NCBI GenBank assembly: GCA_964464925.1
Contig: CAYXLI010000004.1
Coordinates: 1 to 64,000 of the forward strand
DNA: 64,000 nucleotides
From: CAYXLI01 sp964464925
Lineage (GTDB): Bacteria; Acidobacteriota; Terriglobia; Bryobacterales; Bryobacteraceae
Direction of reading: 5' to 3'
Each line of letters starts with the position of its first letter. The first letter of the stretch is position 1. Shown one piece after another: positions 27,483 to 36,356 of the stretch. The notes beneath the pieces were generated by a model, which was given only the letters and a program-made list of their open reading frames with translations, ran no database searches and had not been told where the DNA came from. Made by a program: the position numbers and the translations under genes.

Positions 27483-29542
27483 GGTTTCCTGGCGAGATCC
27501 TCTGCTTTCAATCCGTTGTTGAAGCTCCAGCTTGTCACGTGTACATCGGCGAACTTGCGCCCGCCCTGCTCGATTGTCTCGCTGAAAGGCAGCCGGACGC
27601 CGTTCACATCGCGCCAATCGGCGTACGAGTCGGTTACAGACTGGCCGCCTTCGGTGTACGTTTCACTTAGCGGGAGATAACTCTTAGGATCAAGGACGAC
27701 TCGCACACTCATCCCGTTTCCAGTGATTTCGAGCGTCCGGCCGTCGAGGGCATTGACCGCGCGAGCAGGATCGTTGTCACTCAGCAGCAGGACAATAATT
27801 TGCCGGAACAATTGCACCTGGATCTGCTTCACAACAGGATCAGCCATCGGGATCGGCCCTTGCGGCCCCTGCAGCCAGCCTGTCTTTCCGTCATAGAAAG
27901 CTGTGAGCTTGCCGAACGGAAGCGTCTGTTCCTGGCGAACCATCGATGGCAGAATGTACTCGGTGATATTGGTGGCCTTCATCGCGCCTTGCGGAGCTTG
28001 GATCGTGACTTCCGCCTTCTCGGTCAAATCACGAATGGCAGCGAGTTTCTCACGTCCGCCCATCGCTTCTTGCGCCTTTGCGAGCAGTGGCTTCCCGGGT
28101 AGACGAGGCCCTTCCGCGGCGGCTGCAACCGGTTTGCCTTCTGGTATCGTAAGATCGACGTTCTTAACCGGGCCAATTGTGGTCAACGGCTTGCCGAAGT
28201 CCTCCGGTTTTCCGACAACAACCGTGGTCAACTGCTCAGGATGGAAGCGCTGTTTCGCGACTCGGAGCACATCGGCCTTGGTCACCTGCTCAATCGCTTT
28301 CTGATACTGGAAGATGAAGTCTTTCGGGTATCCGTAGTATTCGTACGTGACAACGCGCCCGAGGGTCTTGCCCGGGCTGTCGAAGTTGAATACGAAGCTG
28401 TTCAGCACGGTCTCCTTCGCTGTGCGCAATTCCTCATCAGTCACTTCCGTTGTGCGAATGCGCTCGAGTTCCGCACGAGCAGCCTGAATCGAATCGACCG
28501 TACTCGGCGACTTGGTACTGCCCCCGATCGTGAATACTCCCGGAAAGTCGAAGTTCGCTCCCCAGGACGCGTTGATGTTGTACGCGAGCCCCATTGCCGT
28601 CCGAACCTTGCGGAACAGCCGGCTGGAGAAGCCGCCGCCGAGGATGTCCGTAGCCACTTCGAGTGCCGGATAGTCCTTGTCTTTCAGCACACCGCTCAAA
28701 TGTCCCATCTGGAAAAACGACTGCGTCACATCGGGCCGCGCCGCGAGGTAGATTGCCGGAGCCGGGTTCGCGGCTACTGCCGGAAGCGCGGGAACGGGCT
28801 GCTGCTGTACGGTCCAGCCGGCGAACAGCTTCTCGATGCGAGCCCGCATTTCCGGTACGGAGAAATCTCCCTGCACAGCGATCACTGTGTTTGCCGGAAA
28901 GAAGTAACGCTGGTAAAACGCTACCACGTCGCCGCGCTGGATGTTGTCGAGCGTGGCGTACTGCATGATGCGCCCGTAAGGGGTGTCCGGACCGTACACA
29001 GTGCGCAGGAATTCCCGGCTGAGAATCCCGTTCGGATCGTCATTCCGCCGTGAAATCGCACTACGGTATTGCGTTTTTGCAAGGTCAAACTTGTCCTGAC
29101 GGAATGCCGGCTTCGTCAGCAAGTCATGAAACACGGCCAGCACCTGATCCGTGTTTTCCTTCAGGCAACCGAAGCTGACCCTTCCCGAAGTAAGACCGAT
29201 GCCGCTCTCGACAGACGCAGCGACATTCTCCAGTTCGACGTCGATCTGATCGCCAGTTTTGGTTTCGGTGCCGCCGGTGCGCATCACTGAGCCGGTCAAT
29301 TCGGCCAAGCCGGTCTTGCCGGCCGGGTCATATAAACTGCCCGTACGGACTAGCGCGAATCCGCCTACCAGTGGCAGTTCGTGATTCTCCAGCAGGTAAA
29401 GCTTGATGCCGTTCGGCAGCGTGTAGCTGGGGATCTCCGGAATCTTCACTTCCCGTAACGGCGGGTATTTCAGGTCCTTGTAGGAAGGCGGCGCCGCAAC
29501 CAGGGCTGCCGCCGCAAGGAGTGCCAGCAGGCCGGCTTTCAT
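27479..29542 (-). CDS. M16-family peptidase subunit without active-site motif, fused to a LolA-like domain
   Basis: A protein of 687 residues: signal peptide (1-17), two M16 domains (about 30-245 and 250-440), then a LolA-like beta domain (about 465-685; KAQEAMGGREKLAAIRDL, ITEYILPSMVRQEQ). Where catalytic M16 subunits carry HxxEH this one reads GLAELTGSVM, so it lacks the zinc site. It has the RxxxxL-type second-domain features of the inactive partner in heterodimeric M16 enzymes (LGGGFSSRLFRKVRTAMGLAYN). The catalytic partner overlaps it upstream by four bases, so the pair likely forms a periplasmic heterodimer. Confidence 0.88.
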   Translation of the reverse strand: MKAGLLALLAAAALVAAPPSYKDLKYPPLREVKIPEIPSYTLPNGIKLYLLENHELPLVGGFALVRTGSLYDPAGKTGLAELTGSVMRTGGTETKTGDQIDVELENVAASVESGIGLTSGRVSFGCLKENTDQVLAVFHDLLTKPAFRQDKFDLAKTQYRSAISRRNDDPNGILSREFLRTVYGPDTPYGRIMQYATLDNIQRGDVVAFYQRYFFPANTVIAVQGDFSVPEMRARIEKLFAGWTVQQQPVPALPAVAANPAPAIYLAARPDVTQSFFQMGHLSGVLKDKDYPALEVATDILGGGFSSRLFRKVRTAMGLAYNINASWGANFDFPGVFTIGGSTKSPSTVDSIQAARAELERIRTTEVTDEELRTAKETVLNSFVFNFDSPGKTLGRVVTYEYYGYPKDFIFQYQKAIEQVTKADVLRVAKQRFHPEQLTTVVVGKPEDFGKPLTTIGPVKNVDLTIPEGKPVAAAAEGPRLPGKPLLAKAQEAMGGREKLAAIRDLTEKAEVTIQAPQGAMKATNITEYILPSMVRQEQTLPFGKLTAFYDGKTGWLQGPQGPIPMADPVVKQIQVQLFRQIIVLLLSDNDPARAVNALDGRTLEITGNGMSVRVVLDPKSYLPLSETYTEGGQSVTDSYADWRDVNGVRLPFSETIEQGGRKFADVHVTSWSFNNGLKAEDLARKP

Positions 29543-31077
29543 TGCCCGCTCTCCTTCTTCGCACTGACCGCCGCAGGAGGGGCCATCGTGTAAACGACCG
29601 TGCGCCCCTGCTCAGTGAAGTACTTCTTCACTACGCGTTGTACGTCGGCTGCTGTCACTTTGTTGATTTCCTCCAGGCCTTTGAACATCATCCGCCAGTC
29701 GCCGTATGCGATCTGGTAAAACGTGATCTGCGCAGCCAGGCCGCTGTTGCTGTCGAGTTGCCGGATCAGTCCTGCGCGAATCTTGGTCTTCACGCGCTTC
29801 AGCGTTTCCTCGTCTACCGGCTTCTGCTTCAATTCATCGAGGATGGCGTAAATCGCTTTCTCGTTTTCCTCCACAGTATGGCCGCTATTCGGGGCGGCAA
29901 AGATCAGGAACAGATTGGGATATTTACCGCCAGGAAGCGAATCGGCTGCGTCTGCTTCGAGGGCAATTTTCTGATCGCGCACCAGCCGCCGGTACAGAAG
30001 GCCGGTCCGTCCGCTGGCGATCACTCCGTTTACTACATCCAGTACAGGATCATCCGGATCGCGCTGGCTGGGCCGCTTATAACCGATAAACACGATGGGC
30101 TGCGTTTCAGTCTCGAGCGCGGCGGATTTCGGCCCTTCTTGCAGCGGCTCCACGATCGCGACCGGCGGGGGCATCGGACCGGGCGGGATACTTGCAAAAT
30201 ATTTGTCTGCCAGTGCGCGCATGTTCCTGGCATCGACATCGCCAACAATCGCGATGACGATGTTTCCAGGCACATAGTATTTGCGGAAGAATGCTTCCGC
30301 GTCCTTCGCCCGCAGACGCTCGATTTCACCGGCCCACCCGATCAGATCCCGATACGGATGCTCCATGAAGGCCGTCGCCAGCAGCAGTTCCTGCAGCTTG
30401 CCTTGAACGTCTGATTCCACGCGCATGCGGCGCTCTTCGCGGACGACGTCACGCTCCTTATAGAACTCACGAAACACCGGGCGGCGGAGCCATTCGGACT
30501 GCAACAGGAACCAGAGTTCGGCGCGGTTCGCAGGCAGGCTGTAGAAGTAGGTGGTGTAGTCCTGCGCGGTGCCAGCGTTAAATCCCGCACCGCCGTTTTC
30601 ACTAATCACGCGGGTGTACGCGTTCGGGTCCACATACTTGTTCGCCCGCTCCACGGCAGCCGTCAACGCAGCTTCGAGTTGCTGGACTTTCGCCTTATCC
30701 GCGCGGTCGCCTTTGTTGCGCTCAGCGTCGAGCGCATCATAGCGCTGCTCGATCTCCGCGAGCGCCTTCTGCTCCTCGGGCCAGTTTGTCGTACCGAGCG
30801 ACGTGGTGCCTTTACCGATCATGTGCTCAAACATATGAGCCATGCTGCTGGCACCCGCCGGGTCGTCGACTGACCCCGCATTTACCGTTGCGTTGAACGC
30901 AACCACTGGAGCCTCGTGGCGCTCCACAACCACAAATCGCAGGCCGTTCGGAAGAGTGAACTCCGTAACTTTCTTCTCAAACTCCTGAAGGTTCTGCGCG
31001 TGCGCCAGAATGCCTGGGAAGGCAAACATCAGCGCACACGCCAGTCTGGAAACTAGCGGACTTCGAATAGCGATCAT
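29539..31077 (-). CDS. M16-family zinc metallopeptidase, catalytic subunit
   Basis: A protein of 512 residues with a signal peptide (about 1-27; ILAHAQ). The inverted zinc motif HMFEH is visible in SSMAHMFEHMIGKGT, and a downstream Glu in VERANKYVDPNAYTRVISENGG fits the third ligand. The second M16 domain is at about 270-490. It should degrade peptides in the periplasm together with the inactive partner encoded next; ATGA overlap between the genes supports equimolar expression. A 32-base gap separates it from the VTT protein gene upstream. Confidence 0.92.
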   Translation of the reverse strand: MIAIRSPLVSRLACALMFAFPGILAHAQNLQEFEKKVTEFTLPNGLRFVVVERHEAPVVAFNATVNAGSVDDPAGASSMAHMFEHMIGKGTTSLGTTNWPEEQKALAEIEQRYDALDAERNKGDRADKAKVQQLEAALTAAVERANKYVDPNAYTRVISENGGAGFNAGTAQDYTTYFYSLPANRAELWFLLQSEWLRRPVFREFYKERDVVREERRMRVESDVQGKLQELLLATAFMEHPYRDLIGWAGEIERLRAKDAEAFFRKYYVPGNIVIAIVGDVDARNMRALADKYFASIPPGPMPPPVAIVEPLQEGPKSAALETETQPIVFIGYKRPSQRDPDDPVLDVVNGVIASGRTGLLYRRLVRDQKIALEADAADSLPGGKYPNLFLIFAAPNSGHTVEENEKAIYAILDELKQKPVDEETLKRVKTKIRAGLIRQLDSNSGLAAQITFYQIAYGDWRMMFKGLEEINKVTAADVQRVVKKYFTEQGRTVVYTMAPPAAVSAKKESGQ

Positions 31078-31110
31078 GTTCAGAGGTCTAACCCGTAGTG
31101 TACGGGACGA

Positions 31111-31749
31111 TCATACAGACGTCGCAGCGCGCGGTTTTGTGACGGCTCCGGCTACCCTGCGGCTCCGTTTAATCCACCCGTACACCGAGGCGGCACTCCC
31201 GCCTATACAGAGGATCATCAACCCGATAATCGTGTACTGCACGACGGGTTGATCCGCAAGCGCAATGATCCGCTTCCCGAACAGGATCGCCAGCACCCCG
31301 ACAAGAGTGAAGCGAAGGAAGCGCATGCCGGCCAGGATCGGGTAGAGTTTCCGGCGCGGATATTGGAATGCGGCGGCTCCGGCCACGAATGGAGTGAACG
31401 GAAACGGAGGGGGCATGATGGCCGATACCGCCAACGCCCAGCCCGCATTCTGGCTTACTTTCTTTTTCACGTATTCGATACGTCTCTTGGGCAGCACCCG
31501 CTCGAGTCCCTCTTCTCCGCCCTTTCGGCTGATCCAGTCGAGGATCGCGCAACCCGAGATGGAGCCCAACGTTGCCATCGCCGCGTAATAGGGCAGCCAT
31601 CTGGGAGAGCGCGCCGTCAGCACCAGCATCAGCAGATCGTTGCCAAGCGGCAGAAACAAAAACGAAGAATCGAGAATGCCGAGAAGGACGAGACCTAACC
31701 CTCCGAGCGCGGCGAACACGCCGAATACGTGTACAAGAAAAGCCTTCAC
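31111..31749 (-). CDS. VTT/SNARE-associated (DedA/YqaA-like) membrane protein
   Basis: A protein of 212 residues, GTG start. Membrane helices are at about 8-30, 45-68, 105-130 (with reentrant PPPFPFTPFVAGAA), 135-160 and 172-195, and the core motif ILDWISRKGGEE matches the VTT family, whose members are lipid scramblases or transporters for undecaprenyl phosphate and related lipids. The basic C-terminal tail is cytosolic. It begins two bases after the stop of a 63-residue ORF. Confidence 0.85.
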   Translation of the reverse strand: MKAFLVHVFGVFAALGGLGLVLLGILDSSFLFLPLGNDLLMLVLTARSPRWLPYYAAMATLGSISGCAILDWISRKGGEEGLERVLPKRRIEYVKKKVSQNAGWALAVSAIMPPPFPFTPFVAGAAAFQYPRRKLYPILAGMRFLRFTLVGVLAILFGKRIIALADQPVVQYTIIGLMILCIGGSAASVYGWIKRSRRVAGAVTKPRAATSV

Positions 31750-31751
31750 GG

Positions 31752-31943
31752 CTAAGCGGCGGACGGCGGGTCGTTAGGTGACAGGACAAATATGCGGCTT
31801 CTTTTCGACGTGGCCTTCCGGCGAGCCGCGTCATCCAGAATCAGAACATTCGAAGGAACTCTTCCCTGTGGTCTTCCCGAGGGGCGGGGGTTCAATCCGG
31901 GAAATACTACCAGGGGAGCGGGAACATTTTGCGTAGTCGTCAT
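31752..31943 (-). CDS. Small hypothetical protein, 63 residues
   Basis: Starts at ATG 31943 with AAAGAGG seven bases upstream and ends two bases before the GTG of the VTT gene. The spacing and ribosome site argue for a real coupled gene. The product is Pro-rich at the start (VPAPLVVFPGLNPRPSGRPQG) and basic near the end (DDAARRKATSKRSR). No family is recognised. It could also be only a leader peptide for the membrane protein gene. Confidence 0.45.
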   Translation of the reverse strand: MTTTQNVPAPLVVFPGLNPRPSGRPQGRVPSNVLILDDAARRKATSKRSRIFVLSPNDPPSAA

Positions 31944-32056
31944 CGGAGAGCCTCTTTTTCGCTCGTATTGCGCGAGCCGTCTCTGCAGACAGCAACCTGG
32001 CTGCCATTTTGCTAACACAACTTCCAAATCCATTACTCGGAACTGGAGAAAGAAAC

Positions 32057-32605
32057 ATGAAACTCGCAAGAATAGCGTGCGAGACCCTTCTTCCAGCGAG
32101 TGCGATCCTGGGCTTGCTTTTGAGCCGGAAGAACAAGAGTCAGAACAAACCTCGGCAGGACCCGTCCATCGAGGAGCGGATCAGGCTGCGGCAGTTACAT
32201 AAAGTCAGGCTGGCGGAGGGGATGGAAGAAGGCATGCCGATCCGGAACTTGCCGGCTGGCGTTTACGGCTTCACCTTTGCTCCAAGCGCGGAAGGCTTCG
32301 GTTTATTTGCGAAAGACAATTCCTTCGCGTTTGAAGTGCATAAGCCTGGAGAGGTTCAGTTGCTGGCGTATACAACCAAACAGGACGCGATCCGCCTCGC
32401 GTCTGCCGGCGAGTTTGTGTTGTGTGAGTTGTACCCTGTTCCCTATGGCGAGGCAACCAGGCTGGTGGCTGTACCGTTATCACGCATCGCAAAGAGGCGG
32501 CCGCCCGACCGCAGGCGTGCAAACTGTTTGTACGTTGATGTGATGCCTGTCGCACCCCGCGTGCACAGGTTCGCGCAGCAACACAGGGCCTTCAGCGGAG
32601 TCTAA
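32057..32605 (+). CDS. Hypothetical protein, 182 residues
   Basis: I choose ATG 32057 with GGAGAAAG nine bases upstream. An N-terminal hydrophobic stretch (ETLLPASAILGLLLS) could be a membrane anchor or signal. The middle contains PIRNLPAGVYGFTFAPSAEG and DNSFAFEVHKPGEVQLLAYTT, beta-rich and not recognised. The C-terminus is very basic (RIAKRRPPDRRRA). It lies 15 bases upstream of Ku on the same strand, so the two may be co-transcribed. Confidence 0.65.
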   Translation: MKLARIACETLLPASAILGLLLSRKNKSQNKPRQDPSIEERIRLRQLHKVRLAEGMEEGMPIRNLPAGVYGFTFAPSAEGFGLFAKDNSFAFEVHKPGEVQLLAYTTKQDAIRLASAGEFVLCELYPVPYGEATRLVAVPLSRIAKRRPPDRRRANCLYVDVMPVAPRVHRFAQQHRAFSGV

Positions 32606-32620
32606 CCGCTGGAGGCTTAC

Positions 32621-33421
32621 ATGGCGGCAACGGTCTGGAAGGGTTACATCACATTCGGTCTTATCTCGATCCCGGTTCGTCTGTATTCCGGTGCTCGCGG
32701 CGAGCACGTGGAATTTCACCAGCTCCATGACGTGTGCCATACGCGCGTGAAACAGCAGCTCTACTGCCCCCACTGTAAGCGAACCGTTGAGCGCTCCGAG
32801 ATCGTCAAGGGCCACGAAGTCTCCAAGGGTAAATTCGTGATCATCGATGATGACGAAATTGAAAAGGTCGCTCCGGCTTCATCCGATACCATGGAAATCC
32901 AGGATGTGGTGAAGCTGGGCGACATCGACCCGATCTACTACGAGTCTTCCTACTATGCTGTTCCGGAGGCGGCCGGAAGTAAGGCCTACTCACTGCTTCT
33001 GGATGCGATGCAGCACGCCGACGTTGCCGCAATCGCAAAGCTGGCAATGCACCGGCGAGAATATACGGTGGTCATCCGTGCGCAAGAAAAAGGGCTGATC
33101 TTGCACACGATGTACTACGAGAATGAAGTTCGGGCCGTCCCAGAGTACGAGAAGATCAAAGTAGAAAAGATCAGCGCGAAGGAGCGCGAGATGGCTGAGC
33201 GCCTTCTGCAAAGTCTGGAAACCAAGTTCGATCCCGCCAAGTATCACGACCAATATCAGGAGCGCCTGGAGCAGCTGGTGAATGCAAAGAGCAAAGGCAA
33301 GACGATCAAGGCAACACCGGAGCGCAAGCCCGCGCCCGTGATCGACCTGATGCAGGCGCTCGAAGCCAGCCTGCAAGGCAAGCGCACGAAGACCACGAAA
33401 ACAAAGAAGCGCGCCGCCTGA
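32621..33421 (+). CDS. ku: Bacterial Ku, non-homologous end-joining protein
   Basis: A protein of 266 residues, the usual size of bacterial Ku. It begins AATVWKGYITFGLISIPVRLYS, the family signature, with GGAGG before the ATG. The central beta-barrel threads DNA ends as a homodimer, and the C-terminus is a Lys-rich tail (KRTKTTKTKKRAA) of the kind that binds DNA and recruits the ligase. Bacterial Ku works with the ligase/polymerase LigD, but no ligD lies in the window. Confidence 0.96.
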   Translation: MAATVWKGYITFGLISIPVRLYSGARGEHVEFHQLHDVCHTRVKQQLYCPHCKRTVERSEIVKGHEVSKGKFVIIDDDEIEKVAPASSDTMEIQDVVKLGDIDPIYYESSYYAVPEAAGSKAYSLLLDAMQHADVAAIAKLAMHRREYTVVIRAQEKGLILHTMYYENEVRAVPEYEKIKVEKISAKEREMAERLLQSLETKFDPAKYHDQYQERLEQLVNAKSKGKTIKATPERKPAPVIDLMQALEASLQGKRTKTTKTKKRAA

Positions 33422-33471
33422 TCTTCACGGCGAATTCCGAACCGTTCGGAGACGCTCCGCATCCACTGCAC

Positions 33472-34461
33472 ATGCAGCTACGAAAAGTTGGCAGGCAGGG
33501 CCTCACCGTTTCTCAGATGGGGCTCGGATGCATGGGTATGTCCGACTTCTACGCGGGGCGGAACGATGACGAATCGATCGCCACAATTCACCGCGCGCTG
33601 GAAGTCGGCATAACACTCCTGGATACGGCCGACATGTACGGCCCGTTCAAGAATGAAGAACTCGTCGGCAGGGCGATCCGTGGCAAGCGCGATCGGGTGG
33701 TGCTCGCGACCAAGTTCGGGATCGTGCGCAGCGCCGACGACCCCGGTATCCGCGGCATCAATGGCCGGCCGGAGTACGTCAAATCCGCCTGTGAAGGCAG
33801 CCTGAAGCGTCTCGGCGTGCAGACCATCGACCTCTATTACCAGCATCGTGTGGATCCGGAAGTTCCAATTGAGGATACCGTCGGCGCAATGGCCGACCTG
33901 GTGAAGCAAGGCAAAGTTCGCTTCCTTGGACTTTCTGAAGCCGGGGCCGACACGCTGCGGCGTGCATCGAAGGTACACCCGATCAGCGCATTGCAAACAG
34001 AGTATTCCCTCTGGAGCCGGGATCCGGAAGACGAGATTCTACCCACGGTCCGCCAACTGGGCATCGGCTTCGTCGCCTATAGTCCGCTAGGCCGCGGTTT
34101 CCTTACCGGCCAGATCAAGAAATTCGAAGACCTGGCAGAGGACGATTACCGCCGCCTCTCGCCCCGTTTTCAGGGGGAGAACTTCGATAAGAATCTGCAA
34201 CTGGTCCGGCGCATTCAGGATCTGGCGCGAGAGAAGGGCTGCACCGCCTCGCAGCTTGCGCTCGCCTGGGTGATGGGACAGGGTGATGACATCGTTCCGA
34301 TCCCTGGTACGAAACGGCGCGAATATCTGGAAGAGAACGCTGGCGCCTTGAATGTGAAGCTGACGGACGCCGACCTTGAGCGGATCGACGAGATCGCACC
34401 GCACGGTGCTGCTGCCGGCCTTCGTTACCCCGCCCAGGCAATGCAGTCCGTCAGCCGCTGA
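33472..34461 (+). CDS. Aldo/keto reductase
   Basis: A protein of 329 residues with the (beta/alpha)8 fold of NADPH-dependent aldo/keto reductases. Catalytic residues are visible: Asp and Tyr in LLDTADMYG, Lys in VVLATKFG and His in LYYQHRVDPE. The C-terminal cofactor motif is IPGTKRREYLEENAGAL. It resembles the AKR13/YajO-like general reductases. The start ATG has no strong ribosome site. It follows Ku by 50 bases; no functional link is evident. Confidence 0.94.
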   Translation: MQLRKVGRQGLTVSQMGLGCMGMSDFYAGRNDDESIATIHRALEVGITLLDTADMYGPFKNEELVGRAIRGKRDRVVLATKFGIVRSADDPGIRGINGRPEYVKSACEGSLKRLGVQTIDLYYQHRVDPEVPIEDTVGAMADLVKQGKVRFLGLSEAGADTLRRASKVHPISALQTEYSLWSRDPEDEILPTVRQLGIGFVAYSPLGRGFLTGQIKKFEDLAEDDYRRLSPRFQGENFDKNLQLVRRIQDLAREKGCTASQLALAWVMGQGDDIVPIPGTKRREYLEENAGALNVKLTDADLERIDEIAPHGAAAGLRYPAQAMQSVSR

Positions 34462-34569
34462 TTCTTAACAGCACTGAAATACTTCTTCACGCTGACGTGA
34501 CATCAGCGGAGGCGGATCCGGGTGTTATCGTACCGGGAGAGGTACGGATCGGCACTTCCAAGGTCACTC

Positions 34570-35232
34570 ATGAAACGGGTCATCGTAATCGGCTCTTCCG
34601 GACAGGCACATGTGGTGATCGACACCATGGAGCAGGAGGGCAAATGGCAAGTGGCGGGGTTGCTGGATAGCTTCCGGCCCGCGGGACCGACGCCGCTCGG
34701 CTATGAAGTTCTCGGCAAAATTGAGGATCTGCGGACTCTGATCGCAATTCATCAGATCGATGCGGTCTTCGTCGGCATTGGAGACAATTGGACGCGGGGC
34801 CGCATCTCACGCGAAATAGCCGCCGCCGTGCCGGGCATCTGCTTCGCCTCCACTGTTCACCCGTCAGCGCAGATCGCCCGGAAGGTACAGATCGGCAGTG
34901 GTGTCGTGGTGATGGCGGGCGCGGTCGTCATGCCTGCCGCGGAAATCCGGACTGGCGTGCTGATGGGAACGCGGGCGTCACTCGATCATGATTCAGTGAT
35001 GGAGGAGTTTTCCAGCCTGGGCCCCGGAGCGGTTACAGGCGGCAACGTGCATATCGGCGCTTATACCGCAGTGGCGCTAGGCGCGAAAATCGTTCACGGA
35101 GTCTCCATCGGGCCTCAGGCGGTTATCGGCGCGGGCTCGACGGTACTTTCCGATTTTCCTGGAAATGTTGTAGTCTACGGCACACCCGCGAAAGTGATCC
35201 GCGAGAGGGCCGCCGCTGACGCGTATCTGTAG
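34570..35232 (+). CDS. NeuD-like sugar O-acyltransferase with left-handed beta-helix
   Basis: A protein of 220 residues, start at ATG 34570 (MKRVIVIGSSGQAHVVID). An N-terminal Rossmann-like PglD domain (1-80) precedes hexapeptide repeats (about 95-205; ASTVHPSAQIARKVQIGSG, VHIGAYTAVALGAKIVHG, IGPQAVIGAGSTVLSD). The expected catalytic His lies in SLDHDSVMEEF, as in PglD/NeuD. Such enzymes acetylate amino or hydroxyl groups of sugars for glycans or cell-surface polymers. No other glycan genes are adjacent, so the target is open. Confidence 0.9.
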   Translation: MKRVIVIGSSGQAHVVIDTMEQEGKWQVAGLLDSFRPAGPTPLGYEVLGKIEDLRTLIAIHQIDAVFVGIGDNWTRGRISREIAAAVPGICFASTVHPSAQIARKVQIGSGVVVMAGAVVMPAAEIRTGVLMGTRASLDHDSVMEEFSSLGPGAVTGGNVHIGAYTAVALGAKIVHGVSIGPQAVIGAGSTVLSDFPGNVVVYGTPAKVIRERAAADAYL

Positions 35233-35238
35233 CTTGCC

Positions 35239-35466
35239 TTAGTCCTGCAGGCTGCATTCCCGAACAGCAGCAGGCGTCACTGCTCGAGCCTCGAGCTTAC
35301 GCAGAAAAAAACGGCTCCGGCAGTTGCGGCAGCGGTTTGGAAACAGCGAGAACCACGCGTAAAAGACGTCGCTGAATTGCTTAGAAGATCGCCTTACATC
35401 AAGAGAGCCACACTTCGGACAGCGGTTCTCATGACCGAATAGCTGGAACTTCATGTGTAGCTCCAT
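35239..35466 (-). CDS. Small zinc-ribbon protein
   Basis: A protein of 75 residues (or 71 from the second ATG at 35454). Two Cys pairs, CPKCGSLDVRRS and CRNCRSRFF, about 28 residues apart, form a zinc ribbon. The rest is basic. Such small proteins can bind nucleic acid or other proteins; no role can be assigned. It is convergent with the NeuD-like gene, six bases apart. Confidence 0.7.
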   Translation of the reverse strand: MELHMKFQLFGHENRCPKCGSLDVRRSSKQFSDVFYAWFSLFPNRCRNCRSRFFLRKLEARAVTPAAVRECSLQD

Positions 35467-35582
35467 CTACTCACGTTTAGTCCTAAAAGAAAATTAGGCA
35501 ATCACCGGATACAGTACTAGGCTGCGACCCTGGGTGTCCCTTAGGCGCTAACTAGGGTGGGCGCCCCGATCACCAGCCCTGC

Positions 35583-36242
35583 TCAGTCGGCCTGGTGGAA
35601 CGGCTTTGCGTCCAGGGATTTCACACGGATGTTCCGGAACTCCACCCGGCTGTTGTGACCGAGAAATCCGATATGCCCGCCGGGGCGCAGCAGACCCGGA
35701 TGCCGCTTCAGGACTGCCGGATCCTTCACATCATTCAAATCCGCATCCAGAATCGTAGTGCCGTTCAGCACAACTGTGATTCGCCGTCCAACAGCACGGA
35801 TCTCTTCCTGATTCCATTCACCGAGAGGTTTGAACGGTGCGGGCTTGGCCGGCACGACATCATAGATGGATCCGTGGTGCTGGGCAGGCCGCAATTTTCC
35901 TTTGTAGACAGGGGCGTCGTGATCCAGGATCTGGATCTCCATTCCGGTATAGGCAATGTCGCCCTCCCATGGAGCCCGGATTCCGACTCCGTTATTGCTG
36001 CCTTCGGCGAGTTTAAACTCGAAGCGGAAAATGAAGTCCGCGTACTCCCCGTTGGTTAACAAATTTCCGCCACCATCCTTCGGGCAAACGAGCACGCCGT
36101 TCTCAACTACATAGCCGCGTCCGCTGCCCCCTTTCAACGTCCAGCCGTCCAGATTCTTGCCGTTGAACAGCGAAACGAATCCGGACTCGGCGGCGCACAG
36201 CATTGCTGGCGCGATCAGTATTGTCAATAAAAGTCGGTTCAT
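35583..36242 (-). CDS. DUF1080 (3-keto-disaccharide hydrolase-like) exported protein
   Basis: Starts at ATG 36242, giving 219 residues with a signal peptide (about 1-18; PAMLCA). The concanavalin-like DUF1080 domain fills the rest: FVSLFNGKNLDGW, FRFEFKLAEGSNNGVGIR, MEIQILDHDAPVY, GSIYDVVPAKPAPFKPLGEWN and a final IGFLGHNSRVEFRNIRVK. The family is abundant in Acidobacteria and Planctomycetes and is linked to sugar hydrolysis outside the cytosol. It is divergent from the ATP-grasp gene. Confidence 0.93.
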   Translation of the reverse strand: MNRLLLTILIAPAMLCAAESGFVSLFNGKNLDGWTLKGGSGRGYVVENGVLVCPKDGGGNLLTNGEYADFIFRFEFKLAEGSNNGVGIRAPWEGDIAYTGMEIQILDHDAPVYKGKLRPAQHHGSIYDVVPAKPAPFKPLGEWNQEEIRAVGRRITVVLNGTTILDADLNDVKDPAVLKRHPGLLRPGGHIGFLGHNSRVEFRNIRVKSLDAKPFHQAD

Positions 36243-36356
36243 AGTAGTCAATCCTGTGCACTGCATAAGGTTCTGGATCAAGCAGGCCCCACCGGTTGAT
36301 TGAATGCGCCGGACGCGAGACGGCCAGCATCAAAAGAATCGTCCGATTCATCGATA

